The translations under genes were made by a program, and so were the position numbers. The notes under the pieces were generated by a model that saw only the letters and a list, made by a program, of their open reading frames with translations, was not told where the DNA came from and did not search any database. Of a DNA stretch of 64,000 nucleotides, positions 35,382 to 47,948 are shown one piece after another. Position 1 is the first letter of the stretch; every line of letters starts with the position of its first letter. The stretch comes from Diprion similis (lineage: Eukaryota; Arthropoda; Insecta; Hymenoptera; Diprionidae), in the NCBI RefSeq assembly GCF_021155765.1, contig NC_060108.1, positions 25,507,025 through 25,571,024 on the forward strand, in the 5' to 3' direction.

Positions 35382-38300
35382 TCACAACTCATGTCTGAGT
35401 TTACTTACATTGTTAATATTTACATGCTTGTCACTAACGACCTTCCTATCTACACCATTGTCTATGTCAAGAGCTGATAGCTCTTGATAATACGATTTAA
35501 ACTTATCCCGAATTAAGATAACCTTGTCCTCGTCAATTCGTAGATCGCTGATCGACCCTAATGTCAAATGAATTTCTTTAATATGCTGTAACCTTAATAG
35601 TAACACTTTCAATTTCTTACTTGTGGCAGTCTTATTTGTAACACTAACTAAACTTCGTCGCAGTCTTCTGTAGCTCCGAAGTAAGTCTTCAATTATTTCT
35701 AAACAAAGAAGCCTAATTTGGGATACACAGTCAGCTGGCGAATCTCCTATTCCCAAGTGGCAGATGTTTACCAAGGCTTCAACGTGTGCATCCCCATCCA
35801 AGTTGGCAAGAACAAAGTTGAGGAAATTTGGAATGCTGATTGGTAGAGAGAACGGAAAGACAGTGCTGTCTGCTTTTCTAAAATAACACAAGCTTATTAG
35901 TTAATACATAATCTTCAGATGATTCTCGGGTAAAAAAAAAATTCGATTACCTCTTAGCTGGGAAGAAGAGAATGGCTGGATATCGGTTCATTGTATATTC
36001 CCACGGCAGATCGTTTCCGTCTCCGTTAATACGCACAAAAGTTAGATTCTGCATGTTATGTAAGTACTGTGCCACTGTTAGGAACACGTATGATACTACG
36101 TGACAAAATGCGCAGTAAGGTGAATGGTACATTACTACTACATCCTGAAAAGAGAAATTAGCGATTACTAATGTTTTATAGTAATGGACTGTGGTGATAT
36201 TTAAAAACGGCCACCCCACCTTGTCAGGGTTCATAACAGTATCCAAAAATGTATCGGTTGTTATCTCTGCAACACATATTACAGAGTTTTCGCTGAAACT
36301 GCATGTCTGGTGTGTTTTAGAATTCTTTACTGATTCCAAACGGCTGTGTGAGCATAAATAACGTTCTAACGAATTTTCGGTGTAATTGTTTATGAATTGT
36401 ACAAGCGAGTTATAGCTCACAGCTTGCTCCAAAATGTATTGGCTTTCTTGCTGAAAAAACACAAAGTAATTTTTCTATACTAGGGTCAATTTATCTACAT
36501 TATTACAATATTCATCGATCAACATACCAGAGGGTCTACAATAGCCACAGTAGTTTTATCTTTCTTTATTGCAACATCAATACCCAGCCCCTCAGCAATA
36601 TGAAAGAACTGCAGGCTATCAACAGCTATCAAAGCCAATGTTTTGTTAGTCTTGCATATGGAAGATGTTAAATTAATTTTCTGATGATCGTGAGGCAAAT
36701 TTTTCGGAAATACTGGTGGATGATAATTATTTCCAGTTAGTAAGTGTCTGCATTCATCTTTTAGAATGTAATCAGACAAAGCATTTGGAGTTTGTGCGTC
36801 ATTTTCTTCTGTTAAAATAGAAGTTTCAACACCTTCCATCATTTCATGGTTTTCACAGCAAAATTCGTTTTGTTCGTGTTCTTTCCTCTCTTCTGCAGGT
36901 ATGTTAAAGACATCTATTTGCTTACAGCTGTGATAAAAGCTGTTGAAATTTGCGGCACATACCGGGTCTTCACTCTTTAGTAACACAGATGTTTTCTTCT
37001 TGCACATTAAGCACTTATTAGTTAAAATTTGAGTACAACAGCTGCTGTTTATCCACTGTCGATCGGAAATACTTATTTTTGGAACCGGTTGTTGAATCTT
37101 GTTTCTATCTAAAAGGCGCATACACTGCTTACTTTTATCATAATGCTTTGCCTTTTCTCTAGGGCGAACATACTCCAAGTGGTTTACTATGTCTTCGATC
37201 ATCAAGTTGTCGCCGCAATTATAATACTGCACCCCAATTGCTTTCAACTGGAAAAATCAAGTCACATCAATTTATAAAACAAATGTTAATGATGAGTAAA
37301 GAACAGTTAGTGCAAATGAAATTCAGACTACAGTTATCCTTGAATTACTTACCAAATTATAGTAGTAGTTATATCGATGAAACGGGTTCCTGGGTGTAAA
37401 TAGAAACAATACTGGTCCATCCTTCAAATATGGTGCTAGTGTTAGAGACTTTGTACCTGGGGGTTGCAGCCAAAGAGTAGCTTGATGTAGTGCTCCACCA
37501 ATCCACTTCAGCAAACTATCAGATTTCCATTCATTTTCCACAGGATAACTCTGTATAAGGAATATTTTATAGTAGCACAATGTTCAACATTGATGGTTCA
37601 AAAGCAAAACCTGGTATTTATATATTTCAAGCTAAAACTGCTCGTACCAATGACTCGTTCCAAAGTAGCAATCTAGCAGAAGGAAATTCCGTGACTCCGT
37701 AATTAGATTCTGCGGATGTATCGGTAACCACAGCAAATGCTAGCTCTCTGTTAGGATCTCTTTCTAGTGATTTAATTGCAGTTTTGTAAAACACATTGTA
37801 TCCCGGCGAGTTTTTTAGTCCGGTAAAATTAAAGTACCCTATCACCACAGCCTAGAACATAAAGTTTTGTGATAATTTCACATGTGCGGAGATAACTCCA
37901 GTGATAATAACAATAAACATATAGAGGTCACAAGCCAGATTGAACACGGAGAGATAGAGAGAGAGAAAAAGAGAGAAATGTAATCAAACCTACGTCATAG
38001 TCTACAATCAGGTTCAGGAGCTGATTTCTGTCAGTAATTCTGAATATTGGGTTCATAAATGCATGGAGAAAGCGTATCATGTACGCTGCAGTACGAATGC
38101 CTCTGTACTGAACACCAGGTCCTCGTCTAGGATAGAGCATCAAAACTGGGTAGCTCTGAATCTTGCTGTATTGAGCCCGGCACTCTGAACCTGGGTGCCA
38201 ACAATTGATGGCTGCAAAAAATATCTGAAAATTGATAAATTAAAGTTAGTGTTTCGTTTCTGCAAGTTTTTACAGAAATGTCAAGTGCAAGAAGCAATAC

Positions 38301-39207
38301 ACGAATAACGATTTCTGCATGGAACTTAGTGAATGTATTAATGAGAACCTGTTTGTGGTGAAAACGGGCCACAATTTCAAACTCCTGTCGAACGGCTTGA
38401 CTCTCAGCATCCCATGGTGCGTAGTACATAACAAAACTGAGATCTGCATCTGTGACTCTTTCAATAGCGGCGCCTAAATGACCCTTGTAAAAATCCAAAA
38501 CCAGCGAGCTTTGGTTGAAGAATGGCCGAGCTAAAGGAGGTTGTGACACTTTTGGAGGCCTGTAAATAATACATTCGTAGTTGAGGATTCGCTATTAAAG
38601 CAGTTGTTTACCAGATTTGTTATACACAAATTTAATCAACTAAAAAGATCTATGTGAAATCATGTTCTAAGATCATACGCAGTCAAGGTTTGATTTGATG
38701 TTTTCGAAATGAATATTTGAAAATCTCATAGGTTTTTATTTAAGATTGAGTTTTATAGTCAGATTTAAATTTGACTCAATCATAGATATTCAAAAAGATG
38801 AATAATAGAACGCTGTTATGAAATAGTGTTGTAAAAAAATTTCTGAAAGTGAAACGAATTTTGAAAAATAATTTCTTCTACGATGTAATTCATGATACTA
38901 GCATTTGAATTTTTTTACAATATGCTAGGTGATTAAAAATTCTAGAATTACTATGTTGAGTTGGCCGATAACCTTAAATATTCGCGAAAACTTACGAAGT
39001 GTGCAGAGCTGCTAAGGTGGTGAATAATATTGCAGCAAAGAAACATAATTCTTTGCCATAGTGTAACATTTTCGAGGCTAATCGTTCTTCTAGTGCGGAG
39101 CTTGTTGCGAGTGATGTTTGGACCACGTTATCACTTCCTGAATCATTGGTCGGCCGCAAATTATCACCATTTCTCTGCGGACTTGTGTCGCGTTCTCCAC
39201 TGGTCAT
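35382..39207 (-). CDS. TXNDC11: Thioredoxin domain-containing protein 11
   Basis: Nine exons, 39207-38996, 38559-38349, 38224-37994, 37851-37648, 37550-37353, 37247-36528, 36450-36220, 36144-35951 and 35877-35382, give 898 residues; the human protein is somewhat over 950. A cytosolic Ser/Thr-rich N-terminus precedes a membrane segment at about 54-68 (LCFFAAILFTTLAAL). The first thioredoxin fold has the redox cysteines replaced (APWDAES, 118-124), while the last keeps a CAFC active site (Cys680, Cys683) in 'YHSPYCAFCHVV' and ends with the family's 'NDLPWEYTMNRYPAILFFP'. 'AAINCWHPGSECR' and 'CKTNKTLALIAVDSLQFF' also match. TXNDC11 is an ER membrane protein implicated in dual-oxidase maturation and ER-associated degradation. 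The end is uncertain: the frame stops at 35382 after ...KLRHEL, but a strong GTAAGT donor 25 nt earlier could lead to a further exon not found here. Confidence 0.9.
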
Positions 39208-39654
39208 TATCCACGAAATTAAACAAATAACGAAGGTCCGACAGGGGGATGATTGCCGTCAAATTTTCGTCACGTATCGCGTCATTACTCGGGCCTACTT
39301 ATCTTTTCATGGGGATTATATTAACTTAATTACAAACGATTATCAAACTCGCGCCCCAAGGTCTGCACGTATGTCACCTGTGCTCCATCTTTTTCTCCCC
39401 TGTGAACAGCTGACCGGTAAAATGCACACGTCTAACGACATTTGAGTGCAAGTGTCGAAATTTCATCTACAATTAAATTGAGCTTTCATAATATCCTTAT
39501 GCATTTTCAACTTATTACAATATGTCCTTACTTCCGAATCACACGTGGCTTATTTTTTATAAATATCGTTTTGACTTGAATCGGCTGCTAAACTGTCATG
39601 AAATTTTTTTAACACCTGCAGTTGGCAGCCTGCACATCTTTCCACTATGTCTAG

Positions 39655-39716
39655 GGATATCCTGACGTGGACCAATGAGAAACCGCGACGCCGAGTTTCT
39701 GGATATCCCGATGTGG
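39655..39716. repeat. Imperfect direct repeat with GGATATCC palindrome
   Basis: GGATATCCTGACGTGG (39655-39670) recurs as GGATATCCCGATGTGG (39701-39716), 14 of 16 bases identical, 46 bp apart. Each copy starts with a perfect 8-bp palindrome. Lies about 120-180 bp before the EXOSC5 start codon. Confidence 0.7.
39663..39676 (-). promoter_or_regulatory. ERSE-II-like ER stress element
   Basis: Plus-strand CGTGGACCAAT (39666-39676) is the exact reverse complement of ATTGG-N-CCACG, the ERSE-II consensus defined in mammalian UPR promoters. The overlapping TGACGTGG (39663-39670) also fits the ATF6/XBP1 UPRE core. In TXNDC11 orientation it lies about 456-470 bp upstream of the start codon. Function in an insect is inference. 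Confidence 0.55.
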
Positions 39717-39833
39717 CACATCTCCAAAGGTTTAACTCTATGGTCGACGCAACGCGTGTCTTGCATTCGTCTGCTCCTAACCTAGTTCAAATTAGGTTCA
39801 AATTGTAGCGGCGAAGATAGGAAACGAATTGAA

Positions 39834-41597
39834 ATGCAGAAACAATTGGAAACTATGGAGGAGGAGGAGTGCATTTTGCGACCGATGAATTGCGAATTAA
39901 ATCAGCTGAGCAGACCGGATGGTTCAACAATGTTTATGCAAGGTAACCAATCCGTGTGAATGGTTGTTTGTTTTCCTAACACAAGTGCAGGATTGATTTT
40001 TTTACCTTGTATATTAGCCATCATTTCAAAAATATCCAGACTTTACTTTCCTAGTCTCGTAGATTCACATGTTCCAATTTTTTAAAATTATTGGTAAGCT
40101 GTCGCGCGGTTTCTAATATGTACATACATACATACATACCGTAAATTGAACTGATGGTGTTTACAAATGATCAATTCCAGGTGACACCGTCGTTGTTGCC
40201 GGAATTTATGGACCAATTGAAGCGAAGCTACAAAAGATGATGCACGACAGAGCGACAGTTGAAACAATATTTAGTCCTGCGAAAGGACCACCGTGTAAGT
40301 ATTTCTTGATTGCTGACAATCCTGGTGTTTTGTTTATAGCTCTTTACAGAATACTTGCTTTTTATGTGATTAAACTTTTTCATAATTATTTTGTATTTTA
40401 AGGTGTTGACGATAGATTGAAAGAAACTGTCATCAAGGAAACGTGCGAGGCTGTACTCTTGACTGCGTTGCACCCTGGCATGGCGATAAGCATAAATGTA
40501 CAAGAACTGCAGGATTCTGGAGGAGTTGGTATTTTTTTTTATAGATTAAGTGTTGTATGGTACAATTCTATCACTTCACTTTATCGCTTGATTCCAAAAA
40601 TATTGATCCCACTTTACTTGATTGTTTTTTCTTTTTAATGAGATAGTACTTACATGTTATGTACAATTTTGCAGTTACTTGCCTGTGCCATTAATGCTGC
40701 TTGCTTGGCGCTCATGAACTCCAGTATTTCTATGAAATTCACTGTCGCTGCTGTATCCTGTATGATTGACCGCGAGTCAGGCAAACTGATTATAGATCCT
40801 GATAGCACGCAAATACAGGTTTCTGAAACTTATATTTATATATTTAAAATATTTCAATTAAAATTCATATTCTATCAACATTTATGAGTATAAAATATCA
40901 TTGGTATTTATTTTTATTGCATAATTTGAACCATTTGAAAATAATCTTATTTTCCATAATTTGAACTTGAATTTTCCAGTAAAGTCTTAATCGCTAATTT
41001 TGATCAGCTTCTTTTTATACTCTGCAAATAAATTTTGAGGAAACATAAGAAAGATCAGAACTTTTTTTTACAAATTATTCTTCCTCTGTTCCTAGATGTT
41101 AATCAGAGCAGAACTGACGAACCAATGAACTTTGTATAATTTTACTTGCTGAATTTCACAACACGTTGTTGAGTCAAGTTTCGTAATTCAAAAGTATGCT
41201 ATTCATTTTAAATGTTACTTTCGTGAAAAAGATTTCCTTTAATCCCAAGCTCATGGAGTTACATGTAATTGTGGAGCATAAACAACATTTTTGAAGGATG
41301 TTGGCTCTCAGAGAACAAAAATGCCATATTATTATTGTTACCTTGTTTCAATACCTTTCCTTATCACTCATCACATGGAATTCTAACATATTTGATAATA
41401 ATTGTAAATTGCAGCATGCACGAGTTACGTTCACGTATGTTTTCGAGGGTATAAAAAAGGACTTGGTGTCTTGCCACACGACCGGTCGGTTCTCGGAGAA
41501 CGAGCTGATGGAATCTCTTGAAAAGTGTCGAGCAGCAAGCCAGAACATCTTTAATTTTTATAGAAATATAGTTGAACAATACGCGATTAAATTATGA
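39834..41597 (+). CDS. EXOSC5: Exosome complex component RRP46 (EXOSC5)
   Basis: Five exons, 39834-39942, 40181-40294, 40403-40524, 40675-40818 and 41415-41597, join in frame to 223 residues; human EXOSC5 has 235. ATG 39834 is the first after an in-frame TAG at 39783. Conserved RNase PH-fold blocks appear in order: 'LNQLSRPDGSTMFMQGDTVV', 'VAGIYGPIEAK', 'ETCEAVLLTALHPGM', 'LLACAINAACLALMNS', 'IIDPDS', and 'AASQNIFNFYR'. RRP46 is one of the six RNase PH-like subunits of the eukaryotic exosome ring, which is catalytically inactive and threads RNA to RRP44/DIS3 and RRP6. The third donor is non-optimal (GTTGGT), but only that junction produces the conserved DSGG-LLAC sequence; GTATTT four bases later would break the frame. 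Intron 4 is the longest (596 bp). Confidence 0.93.
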
Positions 41598-41611
41598 GGA
41601 TATTTTCATGC

Positions 41612-41617
41612 AATAAA
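41612..41617 (+). terminator. Poly(A) signal of EXOSC5
   Basis: AATAAA only 15 nt after the stop codon, in 'catgcaataaaatttatcc'. A very short 3' UTR is implied if it is used. Confidence 0.5.
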
Positions 41618-44600
41618 ATTTATCCACGTCGAATTCGCATGCGTAAATTGCTGAAAATTCCAATGATTGAATTGTATAATTAGCATTTTGCGTATATTTC
41701 CGAGCAGTGGGAGATCCATTGTATGTACCTATATAAAAGTAATTAGCCGGTGGTATGCTCGATCCGATTCGAGCTCAGGAATTTAATGACACCGGTTAAA
41801 ACGGCCTCCGCGGTGCAGGTGATTCGGTATAGCGAACCAGCGATCATAACTTTGATTCCATTAAACACAATAAGGCTACCAGGAATACTGACTGAACTAC
41901 GTTTAGCCGCGAGGTTTCCCCCGGGGGCTCGAAGCCGCAGCGCAGTCCTGCTGACCATTAACAAGAAGCGAAACAATTTATGGCACGGTTCGCTCATTCC
42001 CACTTTATTATTTCTCGTCGTAGCTGAGTAGATGTTTCTCTGCTGCAGTCGCCGGTTTCGTTTTGCTTACCGAACAGCCAGATACAGCGTCAGCTTACAG
42101 ACAGCCTGGCAAGATGCTTTACATCGAAATTCTGCAAACCGTTCTGATCTTGAGGCTTCCTCATTACCGTGATTCGGATGTATATACATATGTACACATT
42201 TATCTTAAGCATGAGGATAATTAATGACGTTTATGTACGTGAATGTTTAATACTTCATAATAAACAATTTTTCACTTTAACAATGAGATTCCCTTTATTC
42301 AATTACGTTAAGTTACTTTTTCATTTTCAGGGTTCCGTAATGTATTTTACCGCAAAATTTCAACTTGGACTGACAAGACTTTGACTTGATATAATTAGGA
42401 AATGAGCCTTCATCGGCCTTTTTGTCTTCCGCGAGAACTAATTATCATATATAAGATACAGACACAAAATTTTGAGACTTTCTAAGAGGAATAAAGCTTT
42501 TAAAAGCTCAGCAGTACCAAGGTTAAAAAGCGCATCTCTTTAAATTCTCTCCATGACGTCAAGGGCCTTCGGACAAATCGTAGACAAGGGATGGCTGCAA
42601 GCATTTTGAAGGAGCAGCGAAGGTTTTCGCGTTTTCCAGAAGATGTCACTGGCACGACATATGACGTCAGAAGTGCTGTATCCAATTGTAGCAGAGTTGA
42701 TAAAAAAATCAAGAATAAGTTTCAATAACGGTATCTTCCGAAAGAAATGAAAAGCCTTTGTTGCAATAAGTCTGATCTTTGATAAATCGATACTATTAAA
42801 AAATACACTACAAAGATACTAATTTGTATACGCATTTCGTTATCGCGTGAAAAGGCACAATTACGCATAATTATCCACCTAATTAAAAATACAATCTGCG
42901 GCTGTTAACGACAAGGGGGGAGGAGGAGAAGAAATGACGAGTTCGCATATATATGTTGAAGGGTTAAATGCTGAGTTGCGGCGAAGGAAAGAAGGAATAA
43001 GAAAGAAAGGAGGAGTCTTCGACGCGCAGGTATTGAGTTGGGGCTACCTCATACTACACCATACCTCGGCACAGCTCTGAACTCACCATTTTACGATGTA
43101 TAAAAAATAGACAGACTACAAGTTCCCGAGAACCCTATTGGCGCGAAGACTGTTATTATGAAATTAGCATTTAGCGAGGGCCATCCGGTCGAGGTTGGTA
43201 GGTATACATGTACACACACGTAGGCACGCGGTGTACAAGCTGTAATAGGAGGGCAAGAGGTAGGAAGCCAGGAGGTAATAAGGAGGTAATCGCTCCGAGA
43301 GAACCCTCATTGGACCGGATCGGGCCAGGTCTTTCGAACTCGGAACCAGGTGCCACCAATCGCATACTTCAACGTGCTCCGCGTTTCATTGGACGAATTA
43401 TTTACGAGCCCTGCACGCGAGCGGCCGAATGAGCCTGGAAAACTGCCGGGTTGCATGTGACGTTAGACCGCTTCATTCTAAGGTGATCCTCAAAGTTCCC
43501 TTATACGACCAGGTCGCACACCGCGTATTACCCGAAGCCGCGGCATGAAGCGGGCACCTGTAATCCTATAATTATAATCCCGATTCTCGTCTTCTCCAAG
43601 CTGCGATTTGTCTTTGTCCCGATTCGACCCAGCTCCCCGATCCGATTCCCGTCTGCTATAATCCCACACGGAAAAAACCAAATCACTCCACGACGAATCG
43701 TCTCTCGAAACTTTCTTGCACAGCTGAAACACATACTCGCAGTTCCAAAAAGAAGAAAGATGCTGTCCCTCCATCATCGAGTTCCTTACATCCGATCATG
43801 CTTCGAAATGCTGAAAGCAACTTTCGCTTCTACCGGTCTCAAAGCTTTTTTATTCCGAAGGGTTTACATCTTTTCGAAAAACGATGAGCCGTTATACTTG
43901 ATCAACTTGACGTGCTCAAAATAAATTTCAACTTTTGTTTGGTTTTTACTTGTCGAACAAATGTCAATTAGAGAACAATTATACGATTACAAAACTTAAA
44001 TACAATGTATTTCTTGTTCACCAATTCTAGTTGAAGACATCTACCTGAGAGCAAGCATCTTTTAAGATAATTCGATGATTCGTAAATCTGGGCGAAACGA
44101 TCGGAAGGACAAGGGTCCTAATTCAGGGTTTTAAGGAGGGGATCTGAGACCGGCACACGCCGTAGTGATCCCGGTTTGCGGTCTCTTGTCACATTCTTGT
44201 CAACGGGAACAACGCGTCACGTCAATCTCTTCCGCGCGCGCCGATCGTCTCGGTCGATCCTTTCCTCCTTCCCTCCTCCTTTTCCACTCCTTCCTTGAGC
44301 TCCTTCAGGTCTGGCTGTCGCGTACGCGTCAGCGGCGCCTTGATCGGCTGGTCCAGTAGACCCGTGAAACGGACAGATGGATGGACAGACGGACAGCTCG
44401 ACAACCTCTCGATGCGTCAAAGAGAAATATAACTCTCCTCGCTCCCGGTCGAAACTGCCTCATTAACCGACCCACCGCTGTCGCGTCTGATCCCTGGAGT
44501 TCGAGTTGCGTCGCCGAATTCTCCGAGTATAGCTGAAAACTTCGCCTACCCCCATAGGAGCTTGGGGAAAGGAGTGAGCGACAAAAGGGCGAATTTCCTG

Positions 44601-47600
44601 CGGAACGTCGATCAGGAACGGAGCCGGAAAGCTGCTACTCGAACAAAGTCGAGGGGACAATGGGGGCGGTACCAAAAGCATGGGGCACCCTGGTCAATTC
44701 ATCGCGGCGCGTCGGACGTTCATCAATCCTCTGGCTCGCCTCGGGTACCCGTGCCTACCTGTGCAGGAAGGAGTCTCGGCCTGCACGGCGTCGCGACGCA
44801 AAGGAACATTAATTGACGCGCAGATCCAAAGCCCGTTTCCCCCTCGCGGAGTCGACAGTCGCCCTCTGTCACCGACCGAGCAGATACTTCGGTCGCGGGG
44901 TTCCGCTCGAGGACTCGGTGCCCCAGGAAAGCCAGGATTTATGCTCCTATGAGTTGAGATGTTTGCGGGAGATTGAACGCGGCGCGGCAAAGACCCCCGC
45001 TGTACCGCCTGCAGGACCTGCAGGACCTGCAGGGAGAAAAATTGGCGCGCAAGTATCGCCGGCTCGAGTCCGTGAACAAAAGCTTGGGGCTCCTGAGTCA
45101 AGGCGATATCCTCGCGAGGCTGATTAAGATCGAAGTCTGCAGGACGAAGAGCGGGAGCAGCAGCTGCCTTCTTCTTCTCCAGGGTATATCGGGGCATCGA
45201 GAGGACGAAGAGCGGCCTGATGGCTGAGCGGAGATGATGAGAGATGGCAATGGCACAGCAACCGAACCCTGCAAGCTGGACTTCCGCGCCCGAGGCGTTT
45301 GGTCCTCCGGCCGGTTTGCCGTCGAGAGTTGTATCCTCGAAATAACACGTTTCCTTTTAATTTCAGTTTACTACTGTAAAATTGCTTGGTAATAACAATA
45401 ATGAAACTGTTCCTGCATTTGCTAATGATAGTGATTTGTTCGCTGCCCTCGAGCGACCATCCGGCACCAGGCCTCGGAGAGCAAGTAGCTTGGCGCTATG
45501 GACGGACGGGACCATCCAGCGATGCGCGCTTATGCCGTTTGGAATTCATTTCATAGCTCTGCAGAAGGACGCGCTCCGATCTCCCAGGGTCAAACGCGTA
45601 CTGCAATCGCTAATTAAGAGTCTTGTAATATATTTCCGCATCGGGGTATATTTCAGCACCGTATATGCATAACAACTTACAATTAGCATAGAGTTGCGAT
45701 GGGTCCCGAAGTAGATACGTGGCTTTCGGATTTTTCGCCTCGCGCCAATCGGCATTGCAACGAGAGATGGAAGATGGATTTGGCAACGTATAGAGGATGG
45801 AAAAATAGGAGATAAACATGCGGGGAGAGGAGAAATCGGTGATTGAGGTGCACGGCATGGTCGCGGTCGGCGGTCGCCCGCCCTCAGGATCCATCCGTTC
45901 CGAACTCTTTTGAATCTTCGCCGGCCAATTAAAATAATTAGCGACGAAACGAAGAAGAGCAAGGAGGAGACGGACGCGCATAAACACGGACGCTGTGTTA
46001 TTTACGGCTCGTCCGCGTCTTAATAACTAGCTTAACGATTGACCGGCAATTGAGCCTTACCGAAGAGTCGCGGTTTAATCACTGGCCCATTATTATATCC
46101 TACCTTCACTTTCCACGCGGTTCATTCTCGCCTTATCTTTTAGTCCTCGTCCTCATCTGATCGGCGCTAATTGTAAGTAAGAGTTTCGACGAATCCGATC
46201 ATAAGTATATATGTATATAATACGCTCACTCCCATAAACTAGACGTACGAGTGATCGGCGAGTGAAATTGGTACCTTAAATCCGGTCTTCCGAGAACTCA
46301 GCTTCTTAATTGTCCCGGAAATCGAAGAACATGATGCATAAATTCGTCTCACTTTCTTCTCTCCCATTGATCGTCGCCAGCTCAAGCCCTGTTGAAACAG
46401 TGCCCATCAAGGAGGCACGCCGTGAGCTTACGGTGGTCTTCGTGGTCCTCGTGTGTCTACAGGGGTAGCAACCCCTCAGTGGTGTTAGTCTGGTTCCCAA
46501 GGGCGAAGGAAAGTGCAGGTCGAAGTTACGCGACGGCTGGAGAGGCGGGAGACCTCGGTCGTTTATTTGTCGTTATATAGTCGGGGAACATTGTCCCGTT
46601 GAAGGACCTGGAACTCGACGAGGGACCGCGAAGGGACTTGGAAAGGACCGCGGAGGGACGCCGCGCCGATCCGCGGCTAAACTTGACTCGTCTTTCGAAG
46701 GGTGGGCGGGGGAACCCGCCGCGTTTCATTTATTCAAAGTAAGTTATAGCGATCGGTGCTCTCACAGCAGCCGAAGCGGTCTGTCGCATCGGCGGCAGCG
46801 CCGCCTCCGATGCAAACCTAATATAGGTATACCGGGGTCCGAGTCGGTGCTCCGATTTTCAACACAAAGATATTCATCTAATTCCTCGATTAGACGACTC
46901 GCCCCGAGTCTCGGCGTCCGCTGCTGCTTTTTGCCGTTCTACTCCTATATAATCGCCGTTCGACGCTACACGCCGCTAACCACCCTGCTGCACGCGCGTC
47001 CATCTTCCGGCTAATCTATCACCGGAGGGTTGGCACACCGAACGAACCGAGTCGAGGAGCATTCGAGAAAACGGAGTAATTAGATCCGCGTGGTAGGGTT
47101 GCTGGAGGGACGAGTTTAATCACCTTCCCCCTTCGCGTTTGATATCCACGCACCACTTATCCGCCTCCGAAATCCATTATGGGGGTTTGTTGCATCGTTC
47201 TTGGCGAAAACAGATATTTTACAGGTGTGTATGTGATTGACTATTCATTCTACAAATGCGAACAAAAGGAGCCAGTTCTTCAGATGAAACGTAAAGCGAT
47301 CGATTGAAATTATGTCGAATGCCTTTCACTACAGCAACATTCGTTCTTGAGAGATCCGTCTAAGGCGCTGCGCATCGTTACGTCATTCGACACCAGCGTA
47401 TCACGAGTAGTTATGGTACATCGGAAAACGGCGGGAGGTAAAGAAAATTTGAATTTGAATTTCAGAACGAGCATGAACTGTGGACATGAAAGGAACGTCG
47501 ATTAACGTCCAGCCTACTTCCTATACCAGCAAGCCTGTCGTGGTTTGCGTTTCAGATTATATTTCAAGATGCAGTATATAAGACGCAGAGAGGGAAAAGA

Positions 47601-47880
47601 GTGAGGAGGTTTTGAGAACATTATTTTCGCCACCGGCTCACATCGAGGAAGTTCTCTAGGCCCTGATGGTCGAGTGCGGTGGAATGCAAGGCCTCGGCAG
47701 CAGGCTATCGCATTCCATTCAACATTTTCTTCGACTCTTAGGTGTATACTGTAGTAAATATACTTATCTAAGCACGCACATGGAACGTTGGGTATGTGGA
47801 ATCGTGTGCATGTCCAGATGTGTGTGTTTGGAAACGTAGAACACGCGCCAAATTGGACAGAGCACGAGGAACCATTACGG
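41618..47880. other. GC-richer gene-poor region, left part
   Basis: GC content is visibly higher than in the first 41 kb, especially 43.2-47.1 kb. Open frames of 60-167 codons occur on both strands, often overlapping each other, and none matches a known family. Local curiosities are a (GGACAGA)-like run at about 44371-44398, three tandem GCAGGACCT units at about 45014-45040, and a 22-bp imperfect tandem repeat starting GGACCGCG at about 46623-46660. It may be intron or regulatory DNA of a gene extending beyond the window. Confidence 0.45.
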
Positions 47881-47948
47881 TTATCGTTCCACGACTTCGG
47901 GATCCTCGCACTCCTTCACCGATATTGCGAGAGCTTTCTGGCACGTAG
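47881..47948 (-). CDS. Candidate orphan terminal exon
   Basis: On the minus strand a good acceptor (CATTTTCAG) is followed by 2 bases completing a split codon and then 21 sense codons and TAA: TCQKALAISVKECEDPEVVER. The composition (alternating charged and hydrophobic residues, acidic end) looks like a genuine C-terminus rather than random translation. No family is recognised. The upstream exon must end in phase 1; candidates are 57177-57132 and a donor near 53848, both on the minus strand. This rests on pattern alone. Confidence 0.25.

Larger units (their letters stand above)
39208..39833. promoter_or_regulatory. Shared upstream region of TXNDC11 and EXOSC5
   Basis: 626 bp between divergent start codons. 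GC content is higher at about 39350-39440 and 39650-39720. It contains the ERSE-II-like site and a duplicated GGATATCC motif listed separately. Confidence 0.55.

Noticed and set aside
35144-35392. Further TXNDC11 exon on the minus strand
   Set aside because: The open frame shows no coiled-coil or family similarity and no acceptor in the right phase could be chosen with confidence.
41743-42031. Small gene just after EXOSC5 on either strand
   Set aside because: Both opposing frames begin with GTG rather than ATG, and neither translation resembles a known protein.
44694-45227. Coding exon with coiled-coil-like text (LARKYRRLESVNKSLGLL)
   Set aside because: It overlaps an equally long frame on the other strand and includes a GCAGGACCT tandem repeat; no splice partners were found.
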